64,000 bases of DNA from Acidobacteriota bacterium (GTDB lineage: Bacteria; Acidobacteriota; Blastocatellia; Pyrinomonadales; Pyrinomonadaceae). Made by a program: the position numbers and the translations under genes. The DNA lies in assembly GCA_016700075.1 (NCBI GenBank), contig CP065000.1:1426001-1490000 (forward strand), written 5' to 3'. The notes beneath the pieces were generated by a model, which had not been told where the DNA came from, searched no databases, and was given only the letters and a program-made list of their open reading frames with translations. Shown here one piece after another: positions 6,687 to 15,708 of the stretch (the stretch's first letter is position 1; every line of letters begins with the position of its first letter).

Positions 6687-7172
6687 CTATTTTCCGGCTT
6701 TGACGATACTAAGACGGGTCACCTGACGAACCCAGCGGGCGGCGCGTTTGTCAGAATCGTTGACTATCTGAAAACTGCGAGCGTTTTCTGGCAATTCCTT
6801 GCCGTCGCGTTTGTCGGCGAGAACAACGAGTTTGTCCGTGAACCCCGCATCAAGCTCTGCAAGGGCGTAAACGGCTTTGTAACCGTCGGCAGCCTCAACG
6901 AGCAGATATTCATTCATCCTCTTGCCGCGAAGATTTTCGCCGAACTCGACACCGCCGAGCTTCAGCACGTCGGATAAAAGTACCCCTTCAAAGCTCGCGT
7001 CCTTTCCGTGGTCAGAAGCCTTTATCGTTACGCGTTTTAGTTTCGCAAACTCGACCTTGCCAACCGTTGTCTGCTTGCCAAGGTTATCGACCACAACATT
7101 CTGCGCCGATGCGACAACGACCGGCATCATTATGGCCAAACCTATCACACCAATCTTTAAAAATCTTTTCAT
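6687..7172 (-). CDS. Secreted molybdopterin-binding-domain-like protein (SUOX fold)
   Basis: 161 aa from the ATG at 7172; a GTG three codons upstream is less likely. A signal peptide (residues about 1-23, ending VASAQ) precedes a domain resembling the oxidoreductase molybdopterin-binding fold: FEGVLLSDVLKLGGVEFG, YLLVEAADGYKAVYALAELD, LVVLADKRDGKELP, and FQIVNDSDKRAARWVRQVTRLSIV at the end. Such short proteins lack the catalytic Cys and probably bind a ligand rather than act as enzymes (inference). It sits between the hydA remnant and the aminotransferase on the same strand. Confidence 0.65.
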   Translation of the reverse strand: MKRFLKIGVIGLAIMMPVVVASAQNVVVDNLGKQTTVGKVEFAKLKRVTIKASDHGKDASFEGVLLSDVLKLGGVEFGENLRGKRMNEYLLVEAADGYKAVYALAELDAGFTDKLVVLADKRDGKELPENARSFQIVNDSDKRAARWVRQVTRLSIVKAGK

Positions 7173-7211
7173 ACGGATCACCTACTTCTCCTTATACCCA
7201 ATAGCAAATGT

Positions 7212-8516
7212 CTAACAAAGAGCCAAGCCCGCGTCCAGGGCTTTGATCAGTTCGTCCACTGTGTCTTTGGACGAATTTAGCATGAGACCGGTGCGGATGA
7301 CGTTGCCGTAGAGGCCGCCTTTGCCGATGAGGACGCCCTGGCGTTTGGTTTCTTCGAAGACGCGAAGGACGAGGTCGGGGGCAGGTTCCTTTGTTTGGCG
7401 GTCCTTGACGAGCTCGATGCCCTGCATCAGGCCCATGCCGCGAACGTCGCCGATACAGGCATATTTTTCCTGTAATTTGAGCAGCTCATTATGAAAATAA
7501 TCGCCGACGACGCGGGCATTTGTGCGGAGGTCGTCTTGCTCGATGACGTTTATTACCGCGAGTGCGACCGCGGACGAGACAGGATTGCCGCCGAATGTCG
7601 AGAACGTCAGTCCCGGGAACGCGTCGGCGACTTCCGGCGTCGCGATCGTCCAACCTATCGGCACGCCGTTGCCCATGCCTTTTGCAGATGTCATTATGTC
7701 AGGCTCGACGCCCCAATGTTCGATGCCAAACCATTTATCGCCCGTGCGTCCCCAAGCGGCTTGTACTTCGTCGGAGATGAACAATCCGCCGTGGCGTCGA
7801 ACGATCTCGGCGACGCGCGGGAAATATTCCTTTGGCGGAATGATAAAACCGCCCACGCCGAGAATCGTCTCCGCGATCATCCCGGCGATCTTGCCTGTGG
7901 TGGTCGTTTTGATGAGTTCCTCGACGTCATCTGCACAAGCAACGCCGCATGAAGGGTATTCCAGCTTGAACGGACAGCGATAACAGTAGGGCGCATGAGC
8001 ATGAACAACACCTGCGACTTGCGACGCGATCGGCTTCCAGCTCGAATGCCCGATCGTCGATAAAGCGGTCGCCGATCGTCCTGCGTACGAATGTCGCAAA
8101 GCGATAACCTCGTTGTTGCCGGTCGCGATCTTCGCGGCAAGCACGGCGGTATCGTCGGCCTCGGTGCCGCTGTTGGTGAAGAACGATTTCTTCAAATTCC
8201 CCGGCGTGATCTCGGCAAGTTTTTCAGCCAGATCGCCCTGCGGCCCGTTCGCATAGAGCGTGGACATATGTGCGATCTTGTCCACCTGATCCTTCCACGC
8301 CGCGTTTACGCGCGGATTCGCATGCCCGACGCTGACGGTCAGCACGCCGCCGAAAGCATCGAGATACTCGTTGCCCTGATCATCCCAAACCCGTTCGCCC
8401 TCTCCACGAACGAGGGCGATCGGGTCCTGATAATAGGTCGCGACCGCGGGGAAAAGAAATTCCTTGTGCTTTCTGACTGCATCAGAAACTGTCGATCTTT
8501 TTTCGGGTTGTGTCAT
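7212..8516 (-). CDS. Class III aminotransferase (AGXT2 / beta-alanine-pyruvate type)
   Basis: 434 aa from the ATG at 8516 (MTQPEKRS); an upstream in-frame start at 8552 gives a non-conserved extension. It is a fold-type I PLP enzyme: FLDAFGG-type N-terminus, ANPRVNAAWKDQ, FFTNSGTEADDTAVLAAK (phosphate cup), FISDEVQAAWGRTGDKWFG (Asp binding the pyridine N) and SAKGMGNGVPIG with the PLP lysine. A Cys-rich insert (YCYRCPFKLEYPSCGVAC) resembles that in alanine-glyoxylate aminotransferase 2. Beside a dihydropyrimidinase remnant and an aldehyde dehydrogenase, beta-alanine to malonate semialdehyde is a likely reaction; other omega-amino acids are possible. Confidence 0.85.
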   Translation of the reverse strand: MTQPEKRSTVSDAVRKHKEFLFPAVATYYQDPIALVRGEGERVWDDQGNEYLDAFGGVLTVSVGHANPRVNAAWKDQVDKIAHMSTLYANGPQGDLAEKLAEITPGNLKKSFFTNSGTEADDTAVLAAKIATGNNEVIALRHSYAGRSATALSTIGHSSWKPIASQVAGVVHAHAPYCYRCPFKLEYPSCGVACADDVEELIKTTTTGKIAGMIAETILGVGGFIIPPKEYFPRVAEIVRRHGGLFISDEVQAAWGRTGDKWFGIEHWGVEPDIMTSAKGMGNGVPIGWTIATPEVADAFPGLTFSTFGGNPVSSAVALAVINVIEQDDLRTNARVVGDYFHNELLKLQEKYACIGDVRGMGLMQGIELVKDRQTKEPAPDLVLRVFEETKRQGVLIGKGGLYGNVIRTGLMLNSSKDTVDELIKALDAGLALC

Positions 8517-8603
8517 AGGTTGAAATCGCAAGAGAATGCCTAGTTTCCGCATATATTACGACAGTTTGGCTAAAAATGTGCACTTGTTTGCACTATTCAT
8601 CAA

Positions 8604-8632
8604 TTGACCAAATGCCGAAATTGAAATAATCT
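8604..8632 (+). promoter_or_regulatory. Candidate sigma70 promoter for the M1 peptidase gene
   Basis: TTGACC (8604-8609), 17 bp spacer, TAATCT (8627-8632), about 36 bp ahead of the ATG at 8669. It lies in the divergent gap between the aminotransferase and peptidase genes. Confidence 0.5.
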
Positions 8633-8668
8633 TTTGCTATTCCAAGAATACATCGAAGGAGATACCTA

Positions 8669-11053
8669 ATGTCCGCATCCCGTTTACTCAGGTTTTTCTG
8701 TATTTCATTGGCAATTATCGCCGGCCTCTCGGCTGTGTCAAAAGCTCAGGATGCAGCTGCATTGTATTCAGACCTCAAGGCCTTTCAGCTGAATCTTTCC
8801 AAGGGCGATGTGTCAAATTACAAACTGACGCGCGACCGTGCAGAGATCACTCTTTCGGGCGCCATCCATCTTTCTAGGTCGGCTGATGGACGCGTGACCG
8901 GGGCGGTTTTCAACGGCACGGGCAATTTTAAACTGGAGGTTCCGCCAATCGATTTCGAGGCAGCGAATATAAAGCGCCTGTTGGGCGTTACCGATTTCAT
9001 TGATTCGGATTTCAAAACGGCTGTATTTCGATTTACTGATGGAGCCTTTGAGGACCTGGTCGAACAAGCGGCTACGGGCTCGGCGACTGCGAACGCCCAG
9101 TCGATGGCGAACGAGATAAATGCACGAATTCTCAAGGAAACCGGTGCCAATCTCGCCGCCAGGCTTGCTCTATCTACCCTGAATAACGAAAATCCCGGGT
9201 TCTTCTTTGCACATTTCGACGGCGGGAAACGCGGACGTTTTAGTTACGTTCTCGACCCTCACAATCGTATCCCGACGCACAATTTCAACATTAACGCGGG
9301 CGAAGAAGGCCTCGTCTTCAAATACGACACTAGCTCCCGCGGCAACGACGTTTGGACTGCGTTTCATTCGATGGCTGACTATGAGCGCGGCAGTTCGGAT
9401 TACGCCGACAAGAACGACATTGTGGATGTCACGCATTATGAAATGAACGTCGATCTGCGGCAGGTGCGCAACAAGATCGGCCTCGAAACCCGCGTGGATA
9501 TGAAGGCCTTGAAAGACGGAGCACGTGCGATACCTTTTCAGATCGGCGAATCACTTGGCGAATGGGACGATATGCGTTTGAAAAAGCAGATGCGACTTAA
9601 GTCTGCGTCGATCGGCGCCACTCCGATCGATTTTGTTCAGGAAGACTGGGAAGGCGGACTCACGCTTTTTCTGAAAGAACCGACGCAGGCCGGTGTGAAT
9701 CTCTCTGTTGACCTCGCCTTCGAGGGCGATTTTATGACGCAGCCGAGCATGCTGCCGGATTGCAGCTATCCCCGCGATAACGCAGCCTGGTATCCGCGGC
9801 ACGGGTATCTGGACCGCGCAACATACAATTTCACCTACACCCACGGCCGCAGATCAAAGGTCGCCAGCACCGGCAAGCGGACTTCCGAAGAGGCCGATCC
9901 CGCTAATAAGGACCATTTCATCACTAAGTACACTATGAACCAGCCCGTTGCGCTGGCGACGTTCGCCGTCGGACCATTTGAACGCCACAGCGATCAGATC
10001 AAGTGGGATAACGGCGACCCGCCAATACCATTGGAATTCAATTCTGTTTCGGGCGGCGTTATGGCCATCAAAGAAAGTTTCATTTTGGCCGAACTGAACA
10101 ACTCGATCCGGTATTTTCAGGAGACTTTCGGAAATTATCCTTACGAGACCTACGGTGCGTTGGTGCACCCATACGGCTTTGGGCAGGGATTCGCAACTAT
10201 GCTTGCCATACCGCCGACGGACCGCGCCAGCAAATACACCTACGAATTCATCGCCCACGAAACCGCTCATCAATGGTGGGGCAACATCGTCGCTTGGCGT
10301 TCGTATCGCGATCAATGGCTCAGTGAAGGTTTTGCTGAATATTCGGGCGTGCTCTATACGCAGGCACGTTCGGGCATTAAGGACGCAAACGACCTGCTCG
10401 ACGACAAGCGCCGTTCGCTCCGTGAACCGCCGAGGACGCGAACCGGGATTGGCAGAGGTAAGCTAGTTGATGTAGGCCCGATGACGTTAGGGCATCGGCT
10501 CGAAACCCGACAAACCCGCGGGGCATACAGCACACTCGTTTACAATAAGGGTGCTCTGGTACTGCGAATGCTTCACTTCCTGCTGACCGATCCGCAAACA
10601 GGCGATGGAAAGGCGTTCTTCAATATGATGAAAGATTTCGTTGGCCGTTATCGTAACAAAGCCGCAACGACCGATGATTTCCGAATGGTCGCCGGTGAGC
10701 ATTTCGCACGTTCACCTATCGGCCGCCGCTACAATGCCGGCAACCTGGATTGGTTTTTCAGACAGTGGGTCGAGGAAACCTATTTGCCTTCTTACCGCCT
10801 CGAATATCAGATAAACCCAAATCCCGAAGGCGGAGTTATTGTCGCCGGCACGGTGCATCAGGAAAATGTGGGCGAAAAATGGTTCATGCCGCTGCCGATA
10901 ATCTTCAAATTCGGCGGAAATCGCTCGGCTTCCGGCACCATCGCTGCATACGAGGCGAAGAATACGTTTTCTATCAAGCTGCCCGAAAAACCGCAGTCGA
11001 TCGAATTCGACCCTGACCGCTGGGTGCTGTCAGAAAAGACAACCGCAAAATAA
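8669..11053 (+). CDS. Secreted M1-family zinc metallopeptidase
   Basis: 794 aa with a Sec signal (residues about 1-26). A poorly conserved N-terminal domain leads to the gluzincin core: HETAH (His530, His534) with the third zinc ligand Glu553 in WLSEGFAEYSG, the HEXXH-X18-E pattern of M1. A catalytic Tyr candidate lies in the Y(N)KGALVLRML region near residue 625. The GAMEN exopeptidase loop expected before the zinc motif is replaced by GFGQGFATML, so specificity may differ from classical aminopeptidases. AAGGAGATACC precedes the ATG. It is probably periplasmic or exported and digests peptides. Confidence 0.88.
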   Translation: MSASRLLRFFCISLAIIAGLSAVSKAQDAAALYSDLKAFQLNLSKGDVSNYKLTRDRAEITLSGAIHLSRSADGRVTGAVFNGTGNFKLEVPPIDFEAANIKRLLGVTDFIDSDFKTAVFRFTDGAFEDLVEQAATGSATANAQSMANEINARILKETGANLAARLALSTLNNENPGFFFAHFDGGKRGRFSYVLDPHNRIPTHNFNINAGEEGLVFKYDTSSRGNDVWTAFHSMADYERGSSDYADKNDIVDVTHYEMNVDLRQVRNKIGLETRVDMKALKDGARAIPFQIGESLGEWDDMRLKKQMRLKSASIGATPIDFVQEDWEGGLTLFLKEPTQAGVNLSVDLAFEGDFMTQPSMLPDCSYPRDNAAWYPRHGYLDRATYNFTYTHGRRSKVASTGKRTSEEADPANKDHFITKYTMNQPVALATFAVGPFERHSDQIKWDNGDPPIPLEFNSVSGGVMAIKESFILAELNNSIRYFQETFGNYPYETYGALVHPYGFGQGFATMLAIPPTDRASKYTYEFIAHETAHQWWGNIVAWRSYRDQWLSEGFAEYSGVLYTQARSGIKDANDLLDDKRRSLREPPRTRTGIGRGKLVDVGPMTLGHRLETRQTRGAYSTLVYNKGALVLRMLHFLLTDPQTGDGKAFFNMMKDFVGRYRNKAATTDDFRMVAGEHFARSPIGRRYNAGNLDWFFRQWVEETYLPSYRLEYQINPNPEGGVIVAGTVHQENVGEKWFMPLPIIFKFGGNRSASGTIAAYEAKNTFSIKLPEKPQSIEFDPDRWVLSEKTTAK

Positions 11054-11065
11054 CGGTCTGGCTTC

Positions 11066-12544
11066 TTAGTATAAGTTTCCTTCGCGCTTGCGCCCCGTGT
11101 GATCGACATAAACGACCTTCATTTCACTGTAAAATTCGAGCGAAGCGGAGCCTTGTTCTCGCGGGCCGATGCCGGTGGCTTTGATGCCGCCGAATGGAAT
11201 ATGAGCTTCGCCGCCAGTTGTCGGTGAATTGACGTGCGTCATTCCCGATTCGATCTCGTTGATGAACTGCGTGATCGTGTTGTAATCGTTCGAGAAGATC
11301 GACGACGACAGGCCGTATTCGCAGTCGTTCGCGACCGCAATCGCTTCCTCGAAACTGTCAACGCGCATTATCCCGAGCACAGGCCCGAATATCTCTTCGC
11401 GGGCGATCCGCATATCGGGCGTTACGTTGTCGAAAACGGTCGGTTCGACGAAATAGCCGTTCTCCAGCCCTTCGCCGTCAGCCTTGTTGCCGCCGCAAAG
11501 CAGCTTCGCGCCGTCCTCGCGGCCGATGTCGATGTATTTTAGAACGGTGTTGAACTGCGATTCATCGACCGAAGGCCCGATCTCGCTTGATTCGTCAACG
11601 CCAGGTCCAAGCCGATACGCCTTTGCACGCTCGACGATCTTTTCGACAAAAGGTTCGGCGATGCTGCCGACAACGATCGCACGCGACGTTGCCGTGCACC
11701 TCTGCCCCGTCGAACCGAAAGCTCCAGCCGCCGTGTGTTCGACCGCGAGGTCCAGGTCGCAGTCCGGCATTATGACAACAGGATTTTTGCCGCCCATTTC
11801 TGCCTGAAACGGAATGCCGCGTTTCGCGACCTCTTGATACATCTTAAAACCGATCTCGCTAGATCCCGTGAACGACACGGCACGCACCGCAGGGTGATTC
11901 ACGATCTCGTCGCCGACCTCGCCACCCGAACCGATGACGAGATTCAGCACGCCTTTCGGTACACCGGCCTCAATAAAAAGCTCTACCAAACGAACTGCAC
12001 TTGCAGGCGTATTCGAGGCAGGCTTGAAAACCACGGTATTACCCGCCGCCAGAGCGGGAGCGATCTTCCACGCGGGAATTGCGATGGGGAAATTCCAGGG
12101 TGTGATCAACCCGACGACGCCGTGCGGTTCTTTTATGGTGTAAGCATAGTTGTCGCGAAGTTCCGAAGGGATATACTCGCCGTTCATACGCCGCGTTTCG
12201 CCGGCACAGAATTCGACGACATTCGTCGCACGCTGGACCTCGCCGCGAGCTTCGCCGATGGTCTTTCCTTCTTCGCGAGTGAGCATCTGGGCAAGCTCTT
12301 CCTTGTGCTGCTCCATCAGACGAGCGGCAAGCGTGAGTATGCGTCCACGTGCCGGAGCAGGCGTATTCTTCCACTCCCTGAACGCCGCATATGCAGCCTC
12401 GATCGCTCGCCGGGCATCCTCGCGAGAACAAAGCTGTGCCTCGCCGATGATGTCACTTGTGTCCGCGGGGTTTATGTTCGGCAGCGTCTTTCCAGATGAT
12501 GCATCGATCCATTCGCCGTTAATGAAACTCTTGTAGATCGTCAT
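11066..12544 (-). CDS. NAD(P)-dependent aldehyde dehydrogenase (alpha-ketoglutaric-semialdehyde / omega-semialdehyde type)
   Basis: 492 aa, the usual ALDH length. Visible motifs are TPWNFPIAIPAWKIAPALAAG with the catalytic Asn, VVFKPASNTPASA, FTGSSEIG (Rossmann), the general base Glu in QAEMGGKNPVVIMPD, the nucleophile Cys in GQRCTATSR, and EIFGPVLGIMRV. GQRCTATSR is common in 2,5-dioxovalerate dehydrogenases and some semialdehyde dehydrogenases; substrate cannot be fixed from sequence. With the aminotransferase and hydA remnant nearby, oxidising a semialdehyde derived from an omega-amino acid is plausible. The stop lies 12 bp from the convergent peptidase stop. Confidence 0.88.
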   Translation of the reverse strand: MTIYKSFINGEWIDASSGKTLPNINPADTSDIIGEAQLCSREDARRAIEAAYAAFREWKNTPAPARGRILTLAARLMEQHKEELAQMLTREEGKTIGEARGEVQRATNVVEFCAGETRRMNGEYIPSELRDNYAYTIKEPHGVVGLITPWNFPIAIPAWKIAPALAAGNTVVFKPASNTPASAVRLVELFIEAGVPKGVLNLVIGSGGEVGDEIVNHPAVRAVSFTGSSEIGFKMYQEVAKRGIPFQAEMGGKNPVVIMPDCDLDLAVEHTAAGAFGSTGQRCTATSRAIVVGSIAEPFVEKIVERAKAYRLGPGVDESSEIGPSVDESQFNTVLKYIDIGREDGAKLLCGGNKADGEGLENGYFVEPTVFDNVTPDMRIAREEIFGPVLGIMRVDSFEEAIAVANDCEYGLSSSIFSNDYNTITQFINEIESGMTHVNSPTTGGEAHIPFGGIKATGIGPREQGSASLEFYSEMKVVYVDHTGRKREGNLY

Positions 12545-12550
12545 AAATAC

Positions 12551-13075
12551 TTATTTCTTCGTTGGTTCGGCCGGTCCGGCGTCCGGGATCGTCAGTTTCC
12601 ACTCGTTGCCAACCTTAACGAAATCCATAGTTTGCCAGTCGCCCTTCTCGGTCAGGTACTCGATCGTAGCCGTATTGCCGGTGATCTTCTCGTTTCGAAC
12701 TTCGGCTCTGTCTGCCTGCGGTTTTGCTGCAAGCTCCTTGAGCATGTCGTCGAGCGATTTCCCGTCGATCTGGCCGAGTTCGGTAAGGAATTCCAAAATA
12801 TCGGCATCCATTACTTTTTTCAGTCCCTCGATGTCGCCTTTCTTACGCACCATGTAGGCCGTTTTATAAGCGTCGGTCGGCGTTGCAAGTGACAACTCGC
12901 CCGCTTCCGCCTTTTTCTCTGCGTCCGGAGTTTTCGGCGGTACGGCCGCAGAGTTCGCCGCATTCGAGACATTAGTATTTGAGGTGTTTGTGTTCACTGA
13001 GGCTTGGCACGCCGCCGTAACCGAGATGAAAAACGCCAAAGCGGCGAAGGAAATGGTCTTGATAGATGTTTTCAC
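12551..13075 (-). CDS. Lipoprotein of unknown function
   Basis: 174 aa. The signal ends in a lipobox VTAAC (Cys near residue 23) followed by an Asn/Ser/Thr-rich linker. The folded part (about 65-170: TPTDAYKTAYMVRKKGDIEGLKKVMD, IEYLTEKGDWQTMDFVKVGNEWKL) resembles the NTF2-like DUF4878 lipoproteins. It lies 6 bp upstream of the aldehyde dehydrogenase start on the same strand and may be co-transcribed, but a catabolic role is not implied. Confidence 0.7.
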   Translation of the reverse strand: MKTSIKTISFAALAFFISVTAACQASVNTNTSNTNVSNAANSAAVPPKTPDAEKKAEAGELSLATPTDAYKTAYMVRKKGDIEGLKKVMDADILEFLTELGQIDGKSLDDMLKELAAKPQADRAEVRNEKITGNTATIEYLTEKGDWQTMDFVKVGNEWKLTIPDAGPAEPTKK

Positions 13076-13141
13076 AGATACTCCTTGGAGAAAGTTTTAG
13101 TTAGAATATTGCAGTTCAGCCCGATTCTATCGCGAAAGTAG

Positions 13142-14671
13142 ATGTTCAACAACATACGCGAACTCCTCAATGCTCGGATCGCCGAATATGGCGACAAGCG
13201 ATTTCTTCTCTCGGAATCGGATGGCCGCGTTTGGACCTACGAAGAGTTTGGGCAGGTTGTTCATCAAACCGCCGAAATGCTCCGCTCGCAGGGTATAGGC
13301 AAGGGCGACGTTGTCAGCCTGCTGATGCCGAATTCCGCCGAATACATTATCGCGTACTTTGCGTGCTGGCAGATCGGAGCCGTCGCAGGGCCGGTCAATT
13401 CCCTGCTCAAGAGCGAGGAGATCGACTGGGTCGTCGGGAATTCTGAGTCAAAGCTTCTTCTGTCAGAACCGCCTGCGTCATCCGGCGGCTTTGAGAACGG
13501 TCATGATGAAACGCGATTTGGCATCCCGTGCGTTAGATTAGATCTGACCTCTTTGCCGCCCGATGACGCAGGCGGCTCTGACATCGATATCGCACATGAT
13601 GACGACGCGATCATCATCTATACATCAGGAACAACCGGAAAACCGAAAGGCTGCCTGCTCACGCACGGAAACGTCATCGCCAACGCCCGCCAGATCGTTG
13701 AATGGATGGGCTTTGGCGAGGGTGATCGGTTGCTGACCGTGATGCCGCTGTTCCATATGAACGCCGTTTCAGTTACGACGATGTCCGCACTCTACGCCGG
13801 CGGCTCGACGGTCGTTTCACCAAAATTCTCGGCATCAAGATTCTGGGATATCATCGAAAAATACCAGATAACCTCATTCGGTTCGGTCGCAACGATGTTG
13901 TCAATGTTGCTAAGTCGTCAGCAGTCAGCGGTCAGCGATCAGCAGAACGCCCCTCCACTCGTCCCTCGCCCCTCGTCCCTTCGATTCGCCATGTGCGGTT
14001 CTGCTCCGGTGCCGGCCGAGCTGCTAAGAAACTTCGAAGAAAAATTCGGCGTTCTTGTGATCGAAGGCTACGGCTTGAGCGAATCCACCTGCCGTTCAAC
14101 GTTCAATCCGCCGAATGAGAATCGACGTCCCGGCTCGTGCGGATTGCCGATCGGGAATGAGATGCGTGTCGTTGACGAAGAAGATAAAGATGTTCCCGAT
14201 GGCGAGCTTGGCGAGATAGTGCTCCGCGGTCCGAATATCTTCAAAGGTTATTTCAAGAACCCCGAAGCGTCCGCCGAAGCGTTTCGCGGCGGCTGGTTCC
14301 ACACAGGCGACATTGGCTATCGCGACGCGGACGGTTTCTATTACATCGCTGACCGAAAATCTGACATGATCATCCGCGGCGGCGAGAACATTTACCCGCG
14401 AGAGATCGACGACGTTCTTTATCGCCATCCCGCGGTCCAACACGCGGCTGTTATCGGCGTCCCTGATCAGCTATACGGCGAAGAGGTCGCTGCTTTTGTT
14501 GTTCTGAAAACAGGAACAACTTCGACCGATGATGAGATCATCGCGTATTGCCGCGAACACCTCGCCGATTACAAATGCCCGAAAACCGTACATTTCGTCG
14601 ATGACATACCAAAAGGCCCGACCGGAAAGCTGCTGAAACGCGAACTTGCGAAATTACTTAATGCGGGCTAG
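13142..14671 (+). CDS. Class I adenylate-forming acyl-CoA ligase
   Basis: 509 aa. ANL-superfamily motifs are complete: P-loop IIIYTSGTTGKPKGCLLTHG (about residue 156), a core VIEGYGLSESTC (A5), GWFHTGDIGYRDADGFYYIADRKSDMI (A7-A8) with the hinge Asp/Lys region, and PKGPTGKLLKREL with the catalytic Lys near the C-terminus. It activates a carboxylic acid as acyl-AMP and transfers it to CoA; a medium- or long-chain fatty acid is the default guess. Residues about 259-280 (SRQQSAVSDQQ...VPRPSS) are encoded by a heptamer repeat and look like an in-frame insertion into the N-domain. The 3' end overlaps the convergent TPR gene by 18 bp. Confidence 0.87.
   Translation: MFNNIRELLNARIAEYGDKRFLLSESDGRVWTYEEFGQVVHQTAEMLRSQGIGKGDVVSLLMPNSAEYIIAYFACWQIGAVAGPVNSLLKSEEIDWVVGNSESKLLLSEPPASSGGFENGHDETRFGIPCVRLDLTSLPPDDAGGSDIDIAHDDDAIIIYTSGTTGKPKGCLLTHGNVIANARQIVEWMGFGEGDRLLTVMPLFHMNAVSVTTMSALYAGGSTVVSPKFSASRFWDIIEKYQITSFGSVATMLSMLLSRQQSAVSDQQNAPPLVPRPSSLRFAMCGSAPVPAELLRNFEEKFGVLVIEGYGLSESTCRSTFNPPNENRRPGSCGLPIGNEMRVVDEEDKDVPDGELGEIVLRGPNIFKGYFKNPEASAEAFRGGWFHTGDIGYRDADGFYYIADRKSDMIIRGGENIYPREIDDVLYRHPAVQHAAVIGVPDQLYGEEVAAFVVLKTGTTSTDDEIIAYCREHLADYKCPKTVHFVDDIPKGPTGKLLKRELAKLLNAG
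13917..13980 (+). repeat. Heptamer repeat inserted in frame in the acyl-CoA ligase gene
   Basis: GTCAGCA GTCAGCG GTCAGCG ATCAGCA (13917-13944) is followed by a C-rich part with repeated CTCGTCCCT / CTCGCCCCT (13957-13980). The look is of an extragenic short tandem repeat rather than coding sequence, yet the frame stays open. Confidence 0.8.
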
Positions 14672-15556
14672 GTCCGCTTCTGCTGCAATATAGCCAAAAC
14701 TCGCCCATTGGTTTCCGGCGACGATCTTTTGAAAAATTGTCCGGGCCTTTTCACGGTCGCCATTGTAAAGAAAGTAGTTACCTATGCCGTAACCGAGCGA
14801 TGCGTGGCCGAGCGTAGCGGCGTCTCCCTGGATCTCGGAAAGCAATGCTTCCGGACGTATCTCGTCACGGTTGAGCTGGATCAGTTTCAGATAGTCAGTG
14901 TTCTCGATGACCTCGATGTCACCTGCGATCTGCCGCAGAAGCTTCTCCGCATCCTTGTGATTCCCCATTCGCCGCAGCGTCATATAGTGCCAATACGACG
15001 TCGCCACGCGCATATCGTTATTTTTCGAGACCTTTTGGCACTCTTTGTAGGACCGAAGGGCGTTCTTCCAGTCGCCCTTAACGTAATATGCGAGCCCGAG
15101 ATGATACCAGATGTTCGACTGCAGCGTGCTGGTCGGGATATTGCGTGCATTCGGCAGCCCGTCGGGCTCTATTTGATCGGCCTTGCCCTTCACAAGTTTT
15201 GCAGCCGTTTCAAGGTCGCGGATCGCATCATCAAAACAGCGCAATGTGATCAGCCGGTGCCCGCGATGGCGATAGAACCGCGCGTCCTTAGGATGCTTTC
15301 CTATACCTTCGCTGAATACACGTATCGCACCCTTGTAATCGCCCAGATATGCAATTCGTCGGCCGAGCCAGATTATCGCATCGGCATCGTTCGGCGACCT
15401 CTCGTAAGCAGATCGAGCCTCAGCGAGATTCTGCTCGTGAGTCTTTCTTGCAGCCTCGGTCATCGCCGGCTGATCAGACCTTGCGTTGTCCGCACAGGTT
15501 TGTGCGTCCATAGATACTGCTAACATTCCAAAAATAATCGCAACAAATATCTTCAT
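14654..15556 (-). CDS. Exported TPR-repeat protein
   Basis: 300 aa with a signal peptide (about 1-18, ending SMDAQ). Several TPR helices can be read: DADAIIWLGRRIAYLGDYKGAI, ARFYRHRGHRLITLRCFDDAIRD, IWYHLGLAYYVKGDWKNALRSY, and YGIGNYFLYNGDREKARTIF near the end. TPR proteins mediate protein-protein contacts in the periplasm; no specific partner is evident. The stop overlaps the convergent ligase gene by 18 bp. Confidence 0.8.
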   Translation of the reverse strand: MKIFVAIIFGMLAVSMDAQTCADNARSDQPAMTEAARKTHEQNLAEARSAYERSPNDADAIIWLGRRIAYLGDYKGAIRVFSEGIGKHPKDARFYRHRGHRLITLRCFDDAIRDLETAAKLVKGKADQIEPDGLPNARNIPTSTLQSNIWYHLGLAYYVKGDWKNALRSYKECQKVSKNNDMRVATSYWHYMTLRRMGNHKDAEKLLRQIAGDIEVIENTDYLKLIQLNRDEIRPEALLSEIQGDAATLGHASLGYGIGNYFLYNGDREKARTIFQKIVAGNQWASFGYIAAEADLARIK

Positions 15557-15708
15557 GCGGGCATTCTAACATGACAAAAGAACAAGTCTAGCCACTCCGC
15601 AATTCGATCCAGTTCCTCAATGAGACGAAGTGCGTCCGGACATAGCGGCAATTGCAAAGTGGATCGTACGGTATTGCTCCAAACTGCTTATTGCGTGAGA
15701 ATCACAAC

